Origin: Leisingera aquaemixtae
GTDB lineage: Bacteria; Pseudomonadota; Alphaproteobacteria; Rhodobacterales; Rhodobacteraceae
Reading direction: 5' to 3'
NCBI RefSeq assembly: GCF_019801145.1
Contig: NZ_JAHVJQ010000004.1
Span: 469,231-533,230 of the forward strand
DNA: 64,000 nt
Shown one piece after another: positions 1-8,376 of the stretch. Every line of letters begins with the position of its first letter. Position 1 is the stretch's first letter. The position numbers were made by a program, and so were the translations under genes. The notes beneath the pieces are model-generated. The model saw only the letters and a list, made by a program, of their open reading frames with translations. It was not told the origin of the DNA and did no database searches.

Positions 1-141
1 GCCGATCAGAAACAGCAGCGGCGTGATCAAAAAGCCGCCGCCGACCCCGAACATGCCCGACAGTACGCCCACAGCGCCGCCGATGCCCAAGAGCAGCAGA
101 AAGTTGACCGAGACTTCGGCGATGGGCAGGAACACGTGCAT
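1..141 (-). CDS. TauE/SafE family membrane permease, N-terminal fragment
   Basis: Only the first 47 codons are present; the gene runs off the left edge. Starting from the ATG at 139-141 (minus strand), the translation has the hydrophobic opening and the glycine-rich segment GIGGAVGVLSGMFGVGGG typical of the first repeat of TauE/SafE (sulfite exporter/DUF81) permeases. That family moves sulfonates, sulfite or related anions across the inner membrane. The frame is continuous to base 1 without a stop. No strong ribosome-binding site is visible upstream, so the start could shift slightly. The substrate cannot be told from this fragment. Confidence 0.8.
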   Translation of the reverse strand, partial: MHVFLPIAEVSVNFLLLLGIGGAVGVLSGMFGVGGGFLITPLLFLIG

Positions 142-388
142 GGGGCCATACAGCAATCAGAACGCAAGGGGTCAACCGGCCAGGCGGCACTGCGGCGGAC
201 AGGACCGACAGAGTGTGGTGAACTGGACCTAAGGGCAGGTGCTCCTGCGACTGCAGGTGAAGGCCATGGCCCTTCGCCTTGACGGCCTTGGGCCGGGCGC
301 CGCACTGCGTGCGGCGGGAAAGAGGTTCTGCTGAGAGGCCTCTGACGGGCAGGGCTGCCCCTCAGATGGCCATGCCAAGTGTGCTTGC

Positions 389-457
389 GTCTTTTCCGCG
401 TCAACGGTGAACGGCGCCTGCGCGCCGCCGCTGCGCGGCCCTTGACCCGGAAAAGAC
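389..457 (-). repeat. Palindromic intergenic repeat, family B copy 1
   Basis: GTCTTTTCCGCGTCAA at 389-404 pairs with TTGACCCGGAAAAGAC at 442-457 (one mismatch). The arms enclose a GC-rich core. The right part of the core, ending in GCGGCCCTTGACCCGG, recurs almost unchanged at about 40008-40057. Both copies lie just 3' of a minus-strand gene or operon, so this is probably a dispersed 3'-end element. Confidence 0.65.
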
Positions 458-467
458 GAAGGGCGGG

Positions 468-502
468 AAAATGCAACGCCCGGCGAGGGGGCGGGCGTTG
501 CA
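468..502 (-). terminator. Intrinsic terminator of the nucleoside-type ABC operon
   Basis: A perfect 11-base stem, TGCAACGCCCG (472-482) with CGGGCGTTGCA (492-502) and a 9-base loop, lies 18 bases past the stop of the last permease gene. On the minus strand it is followed by TTTT. This is a standard rho-independent terminator. Confidence 0.85.
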
Positions 503-519
503 ACAGCTGCAGACAGCGC

Positions 520-1485
520 TTAGCGCTCCTTGACGTAGGGCTCGCCGCCGGCCCGGGGCGGGATCGCCTTGCCGACGAAACCGGCCAGGATCACCACCGT
601 CAGCACGTAGGGCAGCGCATCCATTGCCTGCACTGGAATGGTGATGCCGCCGAGCTCAATGTTCTGAAAGCGCAGCGCGATCGCCTGCAGCAGGCCGAAC
701 AGCAGGCAGGCGCCCATCGCGTGCCAGGGCCGCCACTTGGCAAAGATCAGCGCCGCCAGGGCGATGAAGCCGCGGCCGGCGGTCATGTCCTTAACGAAAC
801 CCGCTTGCAGCGCGGTGGCCAGGTAGGCGCCCGCAATGCCGCACAACAGACCGCAGATCAAAACAGCCGCGTAGCGCAGGCCGACAACCGAAACCCCGGC
901 GGTATCGACCGCGGCCGGGTTTTCCCCCACCGCGCGCAGGCGCAGGCCAAAGCGGGTGCGAAACAGCACCCACCAGGTGGCGGGTACCGCCAGGAAAGCG
1001 ATGTAGACCAGGATCGAGTGGCCCGAGAGCAGCTCGGAGTAAATAGGACCCAGCACCGGCACGCCAGAGACGCTCCCGGCAAACGGCAGGTCGAACGGAG
1101 TGAAGCGGCCGCCGCCGATCAGCGAGGGGGTGCGGCCGCCCTGCTGGAACCAGTCCTGGGCGATCAGCACTGTCATGCCCGCCGCCAGGAAGTTGATCGC
1201 CACGCCGGAGATCAGCTGGTTGCCGCGGAAGGTGATGGAGGCCACCCCGTGCAGCGCCGCCAGCAGCAGCGACGAACCGATGCCGGCCAGCAGCCCCAGC
1301 CAGACATTGCCGGTGACGGCTGCCACAGCGGCGGAGAAGAAGGCGGCCATCAGCATCTTGCCCTCAAGGCCGATGTCGAAAATGCCTGCGCGTTCGGAAA
1401 ACAGCCCCGCAAGGCAGGCCAGCAGCAAAGGCGTGGCCAGGCGGACGGTGGAATCCAAGAGCTGGATGATCGTCAGGAAATCCAT
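520..1485 (-). CDS. ABC transporter permease, nucleoside type (second permease)
   Basis: This 321-residue inner-membrane permease belongs to the BPD_transp_2 family. With the neighbouring permease it forms the channel of a BMP-type ABC importer for nucleosides/purines. The segment SERAGIFDIGLEGKML near residues 30-45 and NQLISGVAINFLAAG near 105-120 are the conserved cytoplasmic/transmembrane signatures of YufQ/NupQ-like permeases, and eight to ten hydrophobic segments can be traced. Its ATG shares one base with the stop of the upstream permease (TGATG), so the two are translationally coupled. It is the last gene of the operon. The substrate is inferred from family and operon only. Confidence 0.9.
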   Translation of the reverse strand: MDFLTIIQLLDSTVRLATPLLLACLAGLFSERAGIFDIGLEGKMLMAAFFSAAVAAVTGNVWLGLLAGIGSSLLLAALHGVASITFRGNQLISGVAINFLAAGMTVLIAQDWFQQGGRTPSLIGGGRFTPFDLPFAGSVSGVPVLGPIYSELLSGHSILVYIAFLAVPATWWVLFRTRFGLRLRAVGENPAAVDTAGVSVVGLRYAAVLICGLLCGIAGAYLATALQAGFVKDMTAGRGFIALAALIFAKWRPWHAMGACLLFGLLQAIALRFQNIELGGITIPVQAMDALPYVLTVVILAGFVGKAIPPRAGGEPYVKER

Positions 1486-2579
1486 CAGTTCTGCCCCTTC
1501 CGCACCGCCAGGAAGATCTTCTCAAGCGGCATCCGCACCATGTTGTCGAGCGCGCCGGTGAACAGGATCACCAGCGCCTGGATCACCACGATCAGCTCCC
1601 GCGGGATCGAGGTCCAGAGCGCCAGCTCGGCGCCGCCCTGGTAGAGGAAGCCAAAGAGGATCGCCGCCAGGAACACGCCGAACGGGTGGTTGCGCCCCAT
1701 CAGCGCCACCGCGATGCCGATGAAACCGGCGCCTTCGGTGGCGTTCAGCACCAGCCGCTCAGCCTCTCCCATGACGTTGTTGATTGCCATCATGCCGGCC
1801 AGAGCGCCGGAGATCAGCATCGCGATCATGATGGTGCGGACAGAGGAGATGCCGGCATAGCGCGCGCCCGGCTCCGATTTGCCCAGGGAGCGGATTTCAT
1901 AACCCAGCGGCGTGCGCCAGATCAGCAGCCAGACAAACAGGCAGGCGCCGACGGCCACCAGCAGGCTGACGTTGGCGGGGGCGGACTTCGAAAATTCGAT
2001 CCCGATCGGAGCCAGCAGCTCATGCAGGGACGGCAAGTGCACGGACTCGGGGAAGCGTTCAGTGGCCGGGTCCATGGAGCCCACGGGGCGCAAGAGGTTG
2101 ACCAGCACATAGTTCAGCACCGCCGCGGCGATGAAGTTGAACATGATGGTGGTGATCACGATGTGGCTGCCGCGCTTGGCCTGCAGATAGGCGGGGATTG
2201 CGGCCCAGGCTGCGCCAAAGATCCCGGCACCGAGCGCCGCAAAGACCAGCGCCAGCGTCCAGTGCGGCCAGGGGATCAGCAGGCAGACCAGCGCGACGCC
2301 AAGCCCGCCCAGCATCGCCTGGCCTTCGCCGCCGATGTTGAACAGGCCCGCATGGGCGGCAATCGCCACCGCAAGCCCGGTGAACATGAAATTGGTGGCG
2401 TAGTACAGCGTATAGCCCCAGCCATAGGTGGAGCCCAAGGCGCCTTCGACCATCAGCTTGACCGCGGCAACCGGGTCTTCGCCGATCCCGAGGATCACCA
2501 AGGCCGACAGGATCGCGGCCAGGATCAGGCTGATCAGCGGAATCAGGACCACATCGGCCCATTTCGGCATCTTGTCCAT
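1485..2579 (-). CDS. ABC transporter permease, nucleoside type (first permease)
   Basis: This 364-residue integral membrane protein is the partner permease of the BMP-type importer. The motif AHAGLFNIGGEGQAMLGG near residues 80-97 is diagnostic of the YufP/NupP branch of the BPD_transp_2 family. A long N-terminal hydrophobic helix and a loop of about 50 residues precede it, as usual for this subunit, which is longer than its partner. Its ATG directly abuts the stop of the ATPase gene (no spacing), and its own stop overlaps the next start. It should assemble as a heterodimer with the product of 520-1485 and be driven by the double ATPase. Confidence 0.9.
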   Translation of the reverse strand: MDKMPKWADVVLIPLISLILAAILSALVILGIGEDPVAAVKLMVEGALGSTYGWGYTLYYATNFMFTGLAVAIAAHAGLFNIGGEGQAMLGGLGVALVCLLIPWPHWTLALVFAALGAGIFGAAWAAIPAYLQAKRGSHIVITTIMFNFIAAAVLNYVLVNLLRPVGSMDPATERFPESVHLPSLHELLAPIGIEFSKSAPANVSLLVAVGACLFVWLLIWRTPLGYEIRSLGKSEPGARYAGISSVRTIMIAMLISGALAGMMAINNVMGEAERLVLNATEGAGFIGIAVALMGRNHPFGVFLAAILFGFLYQGGAELALWTSIPRELIVVIQALVILFTGALDNMVRMPLEKIFLAVRKGQN

Positions 2580-4109
2580 TTACGCGGCCTCCCCCGCGAC
2601 ACCGGCCATCAAGAGGCCCAGTTCTTTCTCATCGGTCTGATCGGCAGGCCGTTCGCCCATGATCATGCCGTCAAACATCACCGCAACCCGGTCGGCGAGC
2701 GACAGGATCTCCTCCAGCTCGACCGAGACCAGCAGGATCGCCTTGCCCTGGTCGCGCAGTTCGACGATCTGCTTGTGAATGAATTCGATGGCGCCGATGT
2801 CGACGCCGCGGGTCGGCTGGCCGACCAGCAAGAGGTCGGGGTTGCGCTCGATCTCGCGCGCCACGACGATTTTCTGCTGGTTGCCGCCGGAGAAGTTCTT
2901 GGCCGCCAGCCAGGGATCGGGCGGGCGTACGTCGAATTTCTCCATCTTGGCCTCGGTATCTGCGCGCAGCGCTGCGTTGTTCATCAGAATACCGTTCTGA
3001 TAGGCGGCGTCGCGGTGATAGCCGAAGGCCACGTTCTCCCAGGCGTGGAAGTCCATGATCAGGCCCTCGCGCTGGCGGTCCTCCGGCACATGGCCGATAT
3101 GGGCGGCGCGCCGCGCGGCGGCATCCGAGCCCTGGCCGTGCAGGGGCAGGGGCGTGCCATGCAGTTTGATGCTACCGGTGCCGGGGCGCATGCCGCCCAG
3201 AACCTCCAAGAGCTCCGACTGGCCATTGCCGGCCACACCGGCAATGCCGACGATCTCGCCTGCGCGCACGGTCAAGTCGATGCCCTTGACGCGCTCGACC
3301 CCGGCGCTGTCCACCACACGCAGGTTCTCGATCTCCAGGATCGGGGCGCCGGGCTGGGCCGGAATCTTGTCAACGCGCAGCAGCACCTTGCGGCCCACCA
3401 TCAGCTCTGCCAGGTGCTCGGGGCTGGTCTCGGCGGTCTTGACGGTGGCGGTCATCTGGCCGCGGCGCATGACGGACACCGTGTCTGTGTATTCCATGAT
3501 CTCCCGCAGCTTGTGGGTGATCAGGATGATGGTCTTTCCTTCGGCGCGCAGCCGGTCGAGAATACGGAACAGCTGGTCGGCCTCTGACGGCGTCAGCACG
3601 CCGGTGGGTTCGTCCAGGATCAGGATTTCAGCCTTGCGGTAAAGCGCCTTGAGGATCTCCACCCGCTGCTGCATGCCGACGCCGATCTCGTCGATGCGGG
3701 CGTCAGGGTCCACGAACAGCTCGTATTCCTCCTCCAGCGCCTTCAGCTCCTTGCGGGCGCGGCGCAGCGAGGGCATCAGCATGCCGCTGTCCTCGGCCCC
3801 CAGCACGATGTTTTCCAGCACGGTGAAATTCTCCACCAGCTTGAAGTGCTGGAACACCATGCCGATGCCCGCGGCAATGGCTGCCTGGCTGTCCGGGATC
3901 GCGGTCTTCTTGCCCTTGATCCAGATCTCGCCGCTGTCGGCCTTGTAAAACCCATAGAGGATCGACATCAGCGTCGATTTGCCTGCACCGTTTTCACCGA
4001 TGATGCCGTGGATGGTGCCGGGGGCGACGCTGATGGAAATGTCCTTGTTAGCCTGGACCGGGCCAAAGGCCTTGGAAATGCCTTTGAGTTCGATGGCGGG
4101 GGCGGTCAA
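2580..4109 (-). CDS. Duplicated ABC ATPase, nucleoside type (TTG start)
   Basis: A 509-residue protein with two ABC domains powers the importer. Domain 1 has Walker A GENGAGKST (38-46), the divergent signature GVGMQQ near 143 and Walker B ILILDEPTG near 163-170. Domain 2 lacks a normal Walker A (GVAGNGQSEL near 293) but has FSGGNQQK near 410 and LLLVGQPTRGVD near 430. This asymmetry is normal for YufO/NupO and sugar-type double ATPases. Translation starts at TTG (4107-4109), which overlaps the stop of the upstream gene as TTGA; GGGAGA seven bases upstream supports this start. The gene sits between the NTF2-like gene and the two permeases in one operon. Confidence 0.92.
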   Translation of the reverse strand: MTAPAIELKGISKAFGPVQANKDISISVAPGTIHGIIGENGAGKSTLMSILYGFYKADSGEIWIKGKKTAIPDSQAAIAAGIGMVFQHFKLVENFTVLENIVLGAEDSGMLMPSLRRARKELKALEEEYELFVDPDARIDEIGVGMQQRVEILKALYRKAEILILDEPTGVLTPSEADQLFRILDRLRAEGKTIILITHKLREIMEYTDTVSVMRRGQMTATVKTAETSPEHLAELMVGRKVLLRVDKIPAQPGAPILEIENLRVVDSAGVERVKGIDLTVRAGEIVGIAGVAGNGQSELLEVLGGMRPGTGSIKLHGTPLPLHGQGSDAAARRAAHIGHVPEDRQREGLIMDFHAWENVAFGYHRDAAYQNGILMNNAALRADTEAKMEKFDVRPPDPWLAAKNFSGGNQQKIVVAREIERNPDLLLVGQPTRGVDIGAIEFIHKQIVELRDQGKAILLVSVELEEILSLADRVAVMFDGMIMGERPADQTDEKELGLLMAGVAGEAA

Positions 4110-4459
4110 TCGGGCTCTCCCATGCCTGTGAATCCGATCAGCCGCACCACCTTGCCGTCTTTCAGATCGGCAAAATACTGGCCGCGCACCATGCGCTGGC
4201 CGTCTTTTTCGAAATCCACCGTGGCGCGCGCATGGCCGTGGTGTTCCGAGACGGCAACGACCCTGGCTGCGGCGCCCGGCATCATCGCGCTGAACTGCGC
4301 GACATAGTCCAGGTAGGCGTCGCGCCCGGAGATGGGGGCAGGGGTGTTGGGATCGGAGTAATAAAAGCCGGGCCCGATGGCCGCGTCCGTCTTTTCGGCG
4401 CGGGCTTCGGGCGATGGGTCGCCCCAGGCCGCAAACAGAATGTGAATAGAATCCGTCAT
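4106..4459 (-). CDS. NTF2/SnoaL-like small protein in the ABC operon
   Basis: A 117-residue soluble protein with the features of the SnoaL/NTF2-like alpha+beta fold: an N-terminal helix, the loop FYYSDPNTPAPISGRDAYLDY, then beta strands with VDFEKDGQRMVRGQYFADL and a C-terminal KVVRLIGFTG strand. Members act as isomerases, hydrolases or simple binding proteins, and the fold gives no reaction here. It lies 17 bases after the binding-protein gene and overlaps the ATPase start by four bases, so it is co-expressed with the importer. A role in processing the imported compound is possible but unproven. Confidence 0.75.
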   Translation of the reverse strand: MTDSIHILFAAWGDPSPEARAEKTDAAIGPGFYYSDPNTPAPISGRDAYLDYVAQFSAMMPGAAARVVAVSEHHGHARATVDFEKDGQRMVRGQYFADLKDGKVVRLIGFTGMGEPD

Positions 4460-4476
4460 GGCCTGGGGCTTTCTCT

Positions 4477-5472
4477 TTAGAAGCTCAGCGCAGGGCAGCT
4501 GTCGTCGGACATGTAGTCATGCACCTTGATCTCGCCCGAGGCGATCTTGGCGGCAGCGTCATCCACGGCAGACTGCATTTCGGCAGAGACAAGCGACGCG
4601 TTGTGCTCGTCCATGGCATAGCCGACACCGCCGTTGGACAGGCCCATGACCGAGAAGCCGGTCTCCATGTCCGCGCCGTCGGAGAAGGCTTCGAACACGG
4701 CGTTGCCGACGTTCTTGGTCATCGAGGTCAGCACCTGGCCCGGATGCAGGTGGTTCTGGTTGCTGTCCACACCGATCGACAGGATGCCTTCGTCGGCTGC
4801 GGTCTGCAGCACGCCCACACCGGTGCCGCCGGCCGCGGCATAAACCACGTCCGCGCCCTGGCTGATCTGCGCCTTGGTCAGCTCCGAGCCCTTGACCGGG
4901 TCGTTCCAAGCCGCCGGGGTGGTGCCGGTCATGTTGGCGATGACCTTGGCATCCGGGTTGGCTGCGCTGACGCCCTGGGCATAGCCGCAGGCGAACTTGC
5001 GGATCAGCGGGATGTCCATGCCGCCGATGAAGCCGACGGTGTTCGACTTGGACGCCATCGCCGCCATCATGCCGACCAGATAGGAGCCTTCGTGTTCATT
5101 GAAGACAACAGAGCGCACGTTGTCGCCCTCAACCACCATGTCGATGATGGTGAATTTGGTGTCCGGGTAATCGGCAGCCACCTGGCCCAGGGCATCGGCG
5201 AAGGCAAAGCCCACCATCACGATCGGGTTGGCGCCGGCCTCGGCAAAGCGGCGCAGGGCCTGCTCGCGCTGGGCTTCGGACTGCAGTTCGATCTCGCGGT
5301 AGGTTTCGCCGGTCTCTTCAGCCCAGCGCTGGGCGCCGCCATGCGCGGCTTCGTTGAAGCTCTTGTCGAACTTGCCGCCCAGATCGAAGATCAGCGCCGG
5401 TTCCGCCAGCGCGGCACCTGCGGTCAGGGCCAGCGACGCGGCTGCGCCCATCAGCGGTTTCATCAGGGTCAT
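4477..5472 (-). CDS. BMP-family ABC substrate-binding protein (purine/nucleoside type)
   Basis: A 331-residue periplasmic binding protein of the BMP/PnrA (Med) family. Residues 1-24 form a Sec signal peptide ending in ALA. The mature protein begins PALIFDLGGKFDKSFNEAA, where the DKSFN box is the family hallmark, followed by GMDIPLIRKFACGYAQG and a C-terminal GGVGYAMDEHN region. Start choice: the frame is open to an ATG at 5493, but GGGAG (5481-5485) lies eight bases before the ATG at 5472 and the signal peptide fits that start. It is the first gene of the operon. Family members bind nucleosides or purines; the exact ligand is not visible. Confidence 0.9.
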   Translation of the reverse strand: MTLMKPLMGAAASLALTAGAALAEPALIFDLGGKFDKSFNEAAHGGAQRWAEETGETYREIELQSEAQREQALRRFAEAGANPIVMVGFAFADALGQVAADYPDTKFTIIDMVVEGDNVRSVVFNEHEGSYLVGMMAAMASKSNTVGFIGGMDIPLIRKFACGYAQGVSAANPDAKVIANMTGTTPAAWNDPVKGSELTKAQISQGADVVYAAAGGTGVGVLQTAADEGILSIGVDSNQNHLHPGQVLTSMTKNVGNAVFEAFSDGADMETGFSVMGLSNGGVGYAMDEHNASLVSAEMQSAVDDAAAKIASGEIKVHDYMSDDSCPALSF

Positions 5473-5581
5473 CAGGTTAACTCCCACTGTCATTTTTGTT
5501 GGATGCAGCGGGGGTTTTCCGCTGCCCGGCCCCGTTCAGGCCTTAGAGGGTGCGGCAATTTAGCCTGCAGGGCAGGGAGGG

Positions 5582-5612
5582 GGTCAACCGCTTTTTGACC
5601 AAATGGTGCGAA
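5582..5612. promoter_or_regulatory. Inverted repeats upstream of the BMP operon, candidate operator
   Basis: GGTCAA (5582-5587) and TTGACC (5595-5600) form an inverted repeat. The overlapping ACCAAATGGT gives a second dyad (ACCA/TGGT). The site is about 110-130 bases before the start of the binding-protein gene, in the only gap that can hold its promoter. I cannot assign a regulator. Confidence 0.35.
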
Positions 5613-5627
5613 ATCCGCGCAACTGGC

Positions 5628-6056
5628 CTAGCGTAAAGCTTTTCTCATCAGGATTGCGTCCGCGGCTTTTGCGTCCTGGCGGCGGTAATATCCCACCCGG
5701 CGCCCGCATTCCGCGAATCCGCAGGCGCGGTACAGCGCCTGTGCGGGCGCGTTGTCGGCGGCCACTTCCAGGAACACCTCGGCGGCGCCGCGCGCGCGGG
5801 CGGCTGATTCCCAGTCCGCCATGCAGGCGCGGGCCAGCCCCTGGCGCTGATGGGCCGGATCTGTGGCGATGGTCAGCATTTCGGCCTCATCCGCAATCAC
5901 CCGCACCAGAGCAAAACAGCGGGCGCTGCCGGCGGCAAAGACCAGCGGGCTGTCGAGGAGGCCGGCAAATTCTGCTGCCGACCAGGGCCGCGACTGGGTG
6001 AAGGCCGCGGCATGGGTGGCGGCCATCGCTTCCGGTGTCAGCGGATCACTCATCAA
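5628..6056 (-). CDS. rimI: Ribosomal-protein-alanine N-acetyltransferase RimI
   Basis: A 142-residue GNAT-fold acetyltransferase. The acetyl-CoA pyrophosphate loop is DPAHQRQGLARA near residues 66-77 (R/Q-x-x-G-x-A form), and EVFLEVAADNAPAQALYRACGF near 94-115 is the typical RimI stretch ending in YxxxGF. RimI acetylates the N-terminal alanine of ribosomal protein S18. The gene overlaps the end of tsaB by about ten bases, and a tsaB-rimI pair is a common bacterial arrangement, which supports the specific call. Either of the first two methionines could be the start. Confidence 0.85.
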   Translation of the reverse strand: MMSDPLTPEAMAATHAAAFTQSRPWSAAEFAGLLDSPLVFAAGSARCFALVRVIADEAEMLTIATDPAHQRQGLARACMADWESAARARGAAEVFLEVAADNAPAQALYRACGFAECGRRVGYYRRQDAKAADAILMRKALR

Positions 6057-6642
6057 TCAGCGCCGGCGGCACGTCGCTGGAGGGCGCCGCATCAGCCGCG
6101 CGCAGGTACAGCGGCGCAGGCGGCTCTGTCACGGTTTGAAACCGCCCGGCTGCAATGCGTGCTATAGCTTCGGCGATCCCGGCGGGGCTTGCTTCGGGCG
6201 CACAGGCCAGCCCGGCACCGCGGGCGGCGTCCTCGGCCTCCTGGCGCGGCATCAGACGCGGTGCCTCCCCGGGCAGGGCGGCATAGACCTGATCGCGCGG
6301 CGCAGGCACCGCGGGCAGGGTGCCCTCGGCGGCGCGGGCCTCAAAACCGTCCACGCCCACAACTGGCACCTCCAGCCCCAGCGCCAGCCCGCGGGCGGCG
6401 GAAACCGCAATGCGGATGCCCGTGAAATTGCCGGGGCCGATGCCCACGCCGATGGCGTCGAGGCCGGCCCAGGCGGCACCGCCCTCCGCCAGCACCTCTT
6501 CCAAGAGCGGCACCAGCCGTTCGGCCTGTCCGCGGGACATCTCTTCCAGCCGGGAGGCCAGCACCGCATCACCGCGCAGCAAAGCGGCCGCGCAATGCGC
6601 GGCCGATGTGTCAAATCCCAGAACCAGCGGTTCGGAAGCCAT
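6046..6642 (-). CDS. tsaB: tRNA t6A biosynthesis protein TsaB
   Basis: A 198-residue TsaB (YeaZ) protein, a non-catalytic ASKHA-fold partner of TsaD in making N6-threonylcarbamoyladenosine on ANN-decoding tRNAs. The N-terminal strand VLGFDTSAAHCAAALL and IGVGIGPGNFTGIRIAVSAARG (about 62-83) are the family signatures. AAAGGA stands before the ATG. It lies 21 bases downstream of the NifU-like gene and overlaps rimI. The length is slightly below the 230 residues of the E. coli protein, which is usual for alphaproteobacteria. Confidence 0.9.
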   Translation of the reverse strand: MASEPLVLGFDTSAAHCAAALLRGDAVLASRLEEMSRGQAERLVPLLEEVLAEGGAAWAGLDAIGVGIGPGNFTGIRIAVSAARGLALGLEVPVVGVDGFEARAAEGTLPAVPAPRDQVYAALPGEAPRLMPRQEAEDAARGAGLACAPEASPAGIAEAIARIAAGRFQTVTEPPAPLYLRAADAAPSSDVPPALIDE

Positions 6643-6663
6643 CAGATGTCCTTTCGCAACCGG

Positions 6664-7230
6664 TCAGACGGCAACCGGACGCACCTCGGTGACTTCCGGG
6701 ATGTAGTGGCGCAGCAGATTCTCGATGCCCATCTTCAGGGTCAGGGTCGAGGACGGGCATCCGGCGCAGGCGCCCTGCATGTGCAGGTAGACAACGCCGC
6801 GGTCGAAACCGTGGAAGGTGATATCGCCGCCGTCCTGGGCCACCGCAGGGCGCACCCGGCTGTCCAGCAGCTCCTTGATCTGGTTGACGATCTCGGCGTC
6901 CTCGCCGGAATGCTCGGCATGGCCCGAAGCCGGGTCGGCAGTGCCATCCGCCATCACCGGCTGGCCGGACTGGTAGTGTTCCATCACCGCACCCAGGATG
7001 GCGGGTTTGATGTGGTCCCACTCAACGCCCTCTGCCTTGGTGACGGTCACGAAGTCGTTGCCGAAGAACACGCCGGTCACGCCCTCGACCGCAAAGATAC
7101 GGGAGGCCAGCGGCGATTTGCCGGCGGCGTCTGCGCTGGGGAAGTCGGCGGTGCCCACCTCCAGAACGGTCTGGCCCGGCAGGAATTTCAGCGTCGCCGG
7201 GTTGGGCGTGGATTCAGTCTGAATGAACAT
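6664..7230 (-). CDS. NifU-like Fe-S cluster scaffold/carrier protein (Nfu type)
   Basis: A 188-residue Nfu-type protein. Residues 1-88 are the Nfu N-terminal domain (opening IQTESTPNPATLKFLPG; internal GVTGVFFGNDFVTVTK). After a short acidic linker, residues 110-185 are the NifU C-terminal domain with the cluster-binding CAGC motif (GACAGCPSSTLTLK). Two such proteins together hold one 4Fe-4S cluster for delivery to apoproteins in the cytosol. GGAGA precedes the ATG. It may serve the many Fe-S proteins encoded nearby (Paa reductase, ferredoxin, Rieske), but it is a housekeeping gene in this group. Confidence 0.9.
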   Translation of the reverse strand: MFIQTESTPNPATLKFLPGQTVLEVGTADFPSADAAGKSPLASRIFAVEGVTGVFFGNDFVTVTKAEGVEWDHIKPAILGAVMEHYQSGQPVMADGTADPASGHAEHSGEDAEIVNQIKELLDSRVRPAVAQDGGDITFHGFDRGVVYLHMQGACAGCPSSTLTLKMGIENLLRHYIPEVTEVRPVAV

Positions 7231-7299
7231 GTCGGGTCTCCGTTAAGCGTGCCCCCGATATGCGCCCTGCGGTCCGCCAAGTCAAGATTTGGAACGATT

Positions 7300-7920
7300 C
7301 TAAATCATAGCGCCTGCCGCGTGGTCCAGCGCCTGCTCCAGCCGGTCATCGCCCCAGAACAATTCCGCACCGCTGGTGAAGCTGGGCGCGCCGAAAATGC
7401 CCGCTGCAATGGCCTCGTCAGTCTGCGCCCTCAATGCCGATTTGATTGCGGAGTTTTGCGTGCACTGCATCAACGCCGCATCAAGGCCGCTCTGGCGCAG
7501 ACAGTCCTTCAGAACGGCTTCGCGTGCAATATCCGAGCCCGCGCCGAACTGCGCCTGAAACACCGCCTTGGCGAAAGCTTCAATGCGGTCCTCTTCGGCC
7601 GCAGCCAAGGCCAGACGCGCTGCCATCAGCCCGTTCTGGGGAAACACTTGCGGGCGGCAGAAGGGCAGGCCGCGAGCCGCGCAGGTCCGCTCCATGTCGC
7701 GCCACATGTAGCGCCCCTTGGCCGGGTAGATATTGAAAGGAGAAGTGTCCCAGCCCTGGGCGGCAAAGATCGGGCCCAGCAGAAACGGCTTCCAGGTCAC
7801 AGCAACATTGCGGGCGGCGGCCAGTTCACCGATGCGCATCACACTGAGATAGGAATAGCTGGAGGCGAATTCGAACCAGAATGTAATCCTGCCGGTCATC
7901 GCCTCTGCCATGCCCTTCAA
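7300..7920 (-). CDS. DsbA-fold 2-hydroxychromene-2-carboxylate isomerase family protein
   Basis: A protein of about 200 residues with the thioredoxin/DsbA fold of HCCA isomerase and kappa-class glutathione transferases. The N-terminal strand ITFWFEFASSYSYLS carries the conserved serine and aromatic residues in place of the CxxC of true DsbA. GIFGAPSF near residue 175 is the cis-proline loop. The family handles glutathione-linked isomerisation in aromatic-compound breakdown, and the actual substrate is unknown. The frame starts directly after the universal stress protein stop; internal ATGs at 7911 and 7899 are alternative starts, the last preceded by GAGG. Confidence 0.8.
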   Translation of the reverse strand: MKGMAEAMTGRITFWFEFASSYSYLSVMRIGELAAARNVAVTWKPFLLGPIFAAQGWDTSPFNIYPAKGRYMWRDMERTCAARGLPFCRPQVFPQNGLMAARLALAAAEEDRIEAFAKAVFQAQFGAGSDIAREAVLKDCLRQSGLDAALMQCTQNSAIKSALRAQTDEAIAAGIFGAPSFTSGAELFWGDDRLEQALDHAAGAMI

Positions 7921-8376
7921 TCAGGTGATTGCTTCCAGCTTTTCCTTGCTGAGATCGCCGGGCACGATGGTGATCGGCACCGGCAGGGTGCCGGAGTTCT
8001 TGGTCAGCTGGGTGACCAGCGGCCCCGGCCCCTTGCGGCCGGTGCCCGCGCCCAGCACCAGCACGCCGATTTCCGGGTCGCCCTCGATATAGTCGAGGAT
8101 CTCCGGCACCGGTTCGCCTTCGCGGATCACCAGCTCAGGGTCAACGTTCTGGCGGTCGCGCATCCATTTGGCAAATACCTCGAAATGGGCGTGGATCCGC
8201 TCGCGGGCTTCCTCCCGCATCACTTCGCCGACGCCGATCCAGTGGTTGAATTCATCCGGCGGGATGACCGATAGGATGATGACGCCCGCACCGGTATGCG
8301 CTGCCCGCATTGCGGCAAAGCGCATGGCGTTCAGGCATTCGCGGCTATCGTCCAGGACCACAAGGAATTTGCGCAT
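7921..8376 (-). CDS. Universal stress protein (UspA family)
   Basis: A 151-residue single-domain Usp. It opens with the strand KFLVVLDDSRECLNAMRFA, and the ATP-binding-type loop VLGAGTGRKGPGPLVTQL followed by LPVPITIVPG near the end matches the G-2x-G-9x-G(S/T) pattern in degenerate form. Start at 8376 is chosen because GAGAG/GCGAAG precedes it and upstream residues are not family-like. Usp proteins help survival under starvation or oxidative stress. The adjacent isomerase gene begins one base after its stop, so the two are probably co-transcribed. Confidence 0.85.
   Translation of the reverse strand: MRKFLVVLDDSRECLNAMRFAAMRAAHTGAGVIILSVIPPDEFNHWIGVGEVMREEARERIHAHFEVFAKWMRDRQNVDPELVIREGEPVPEILDYIEGDPEIGVLVLGAGTGRKGPGPLVTQLTKNSGTLPVPITIVPGDLSKEKLEAIT

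Larger units (their letters stand above)
142..519. other. 378-base intergenic region with hairpins, no gene
   Basis: I find no believable gene between the TauE/SafE start and the end of the nucleoside-type ABC operon. Open frames across it are antisense artefacts of high GC. It holds an intrinsic terminator for the ABC operon (468-502) and a GC-rich palindromic repeat (389-457), which are listed separately. The left part should carry the promoter of the TauE/SafE gene, but no clear -35/-10 pair stands out. Confidence 0.7.

Noticed and set aside
5863..8274. A plus-strand open frame of about 800 codons across tsaB, the NifU-like gene and others
   Set aside because: It crosses several real minus-strand genes and their intergenic gaps; only absence of stops in GC-rich DNA explains it. 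Similar shadows at 13700-15850, 10410-12173 and 1686-3587 were rejected for the same reason.
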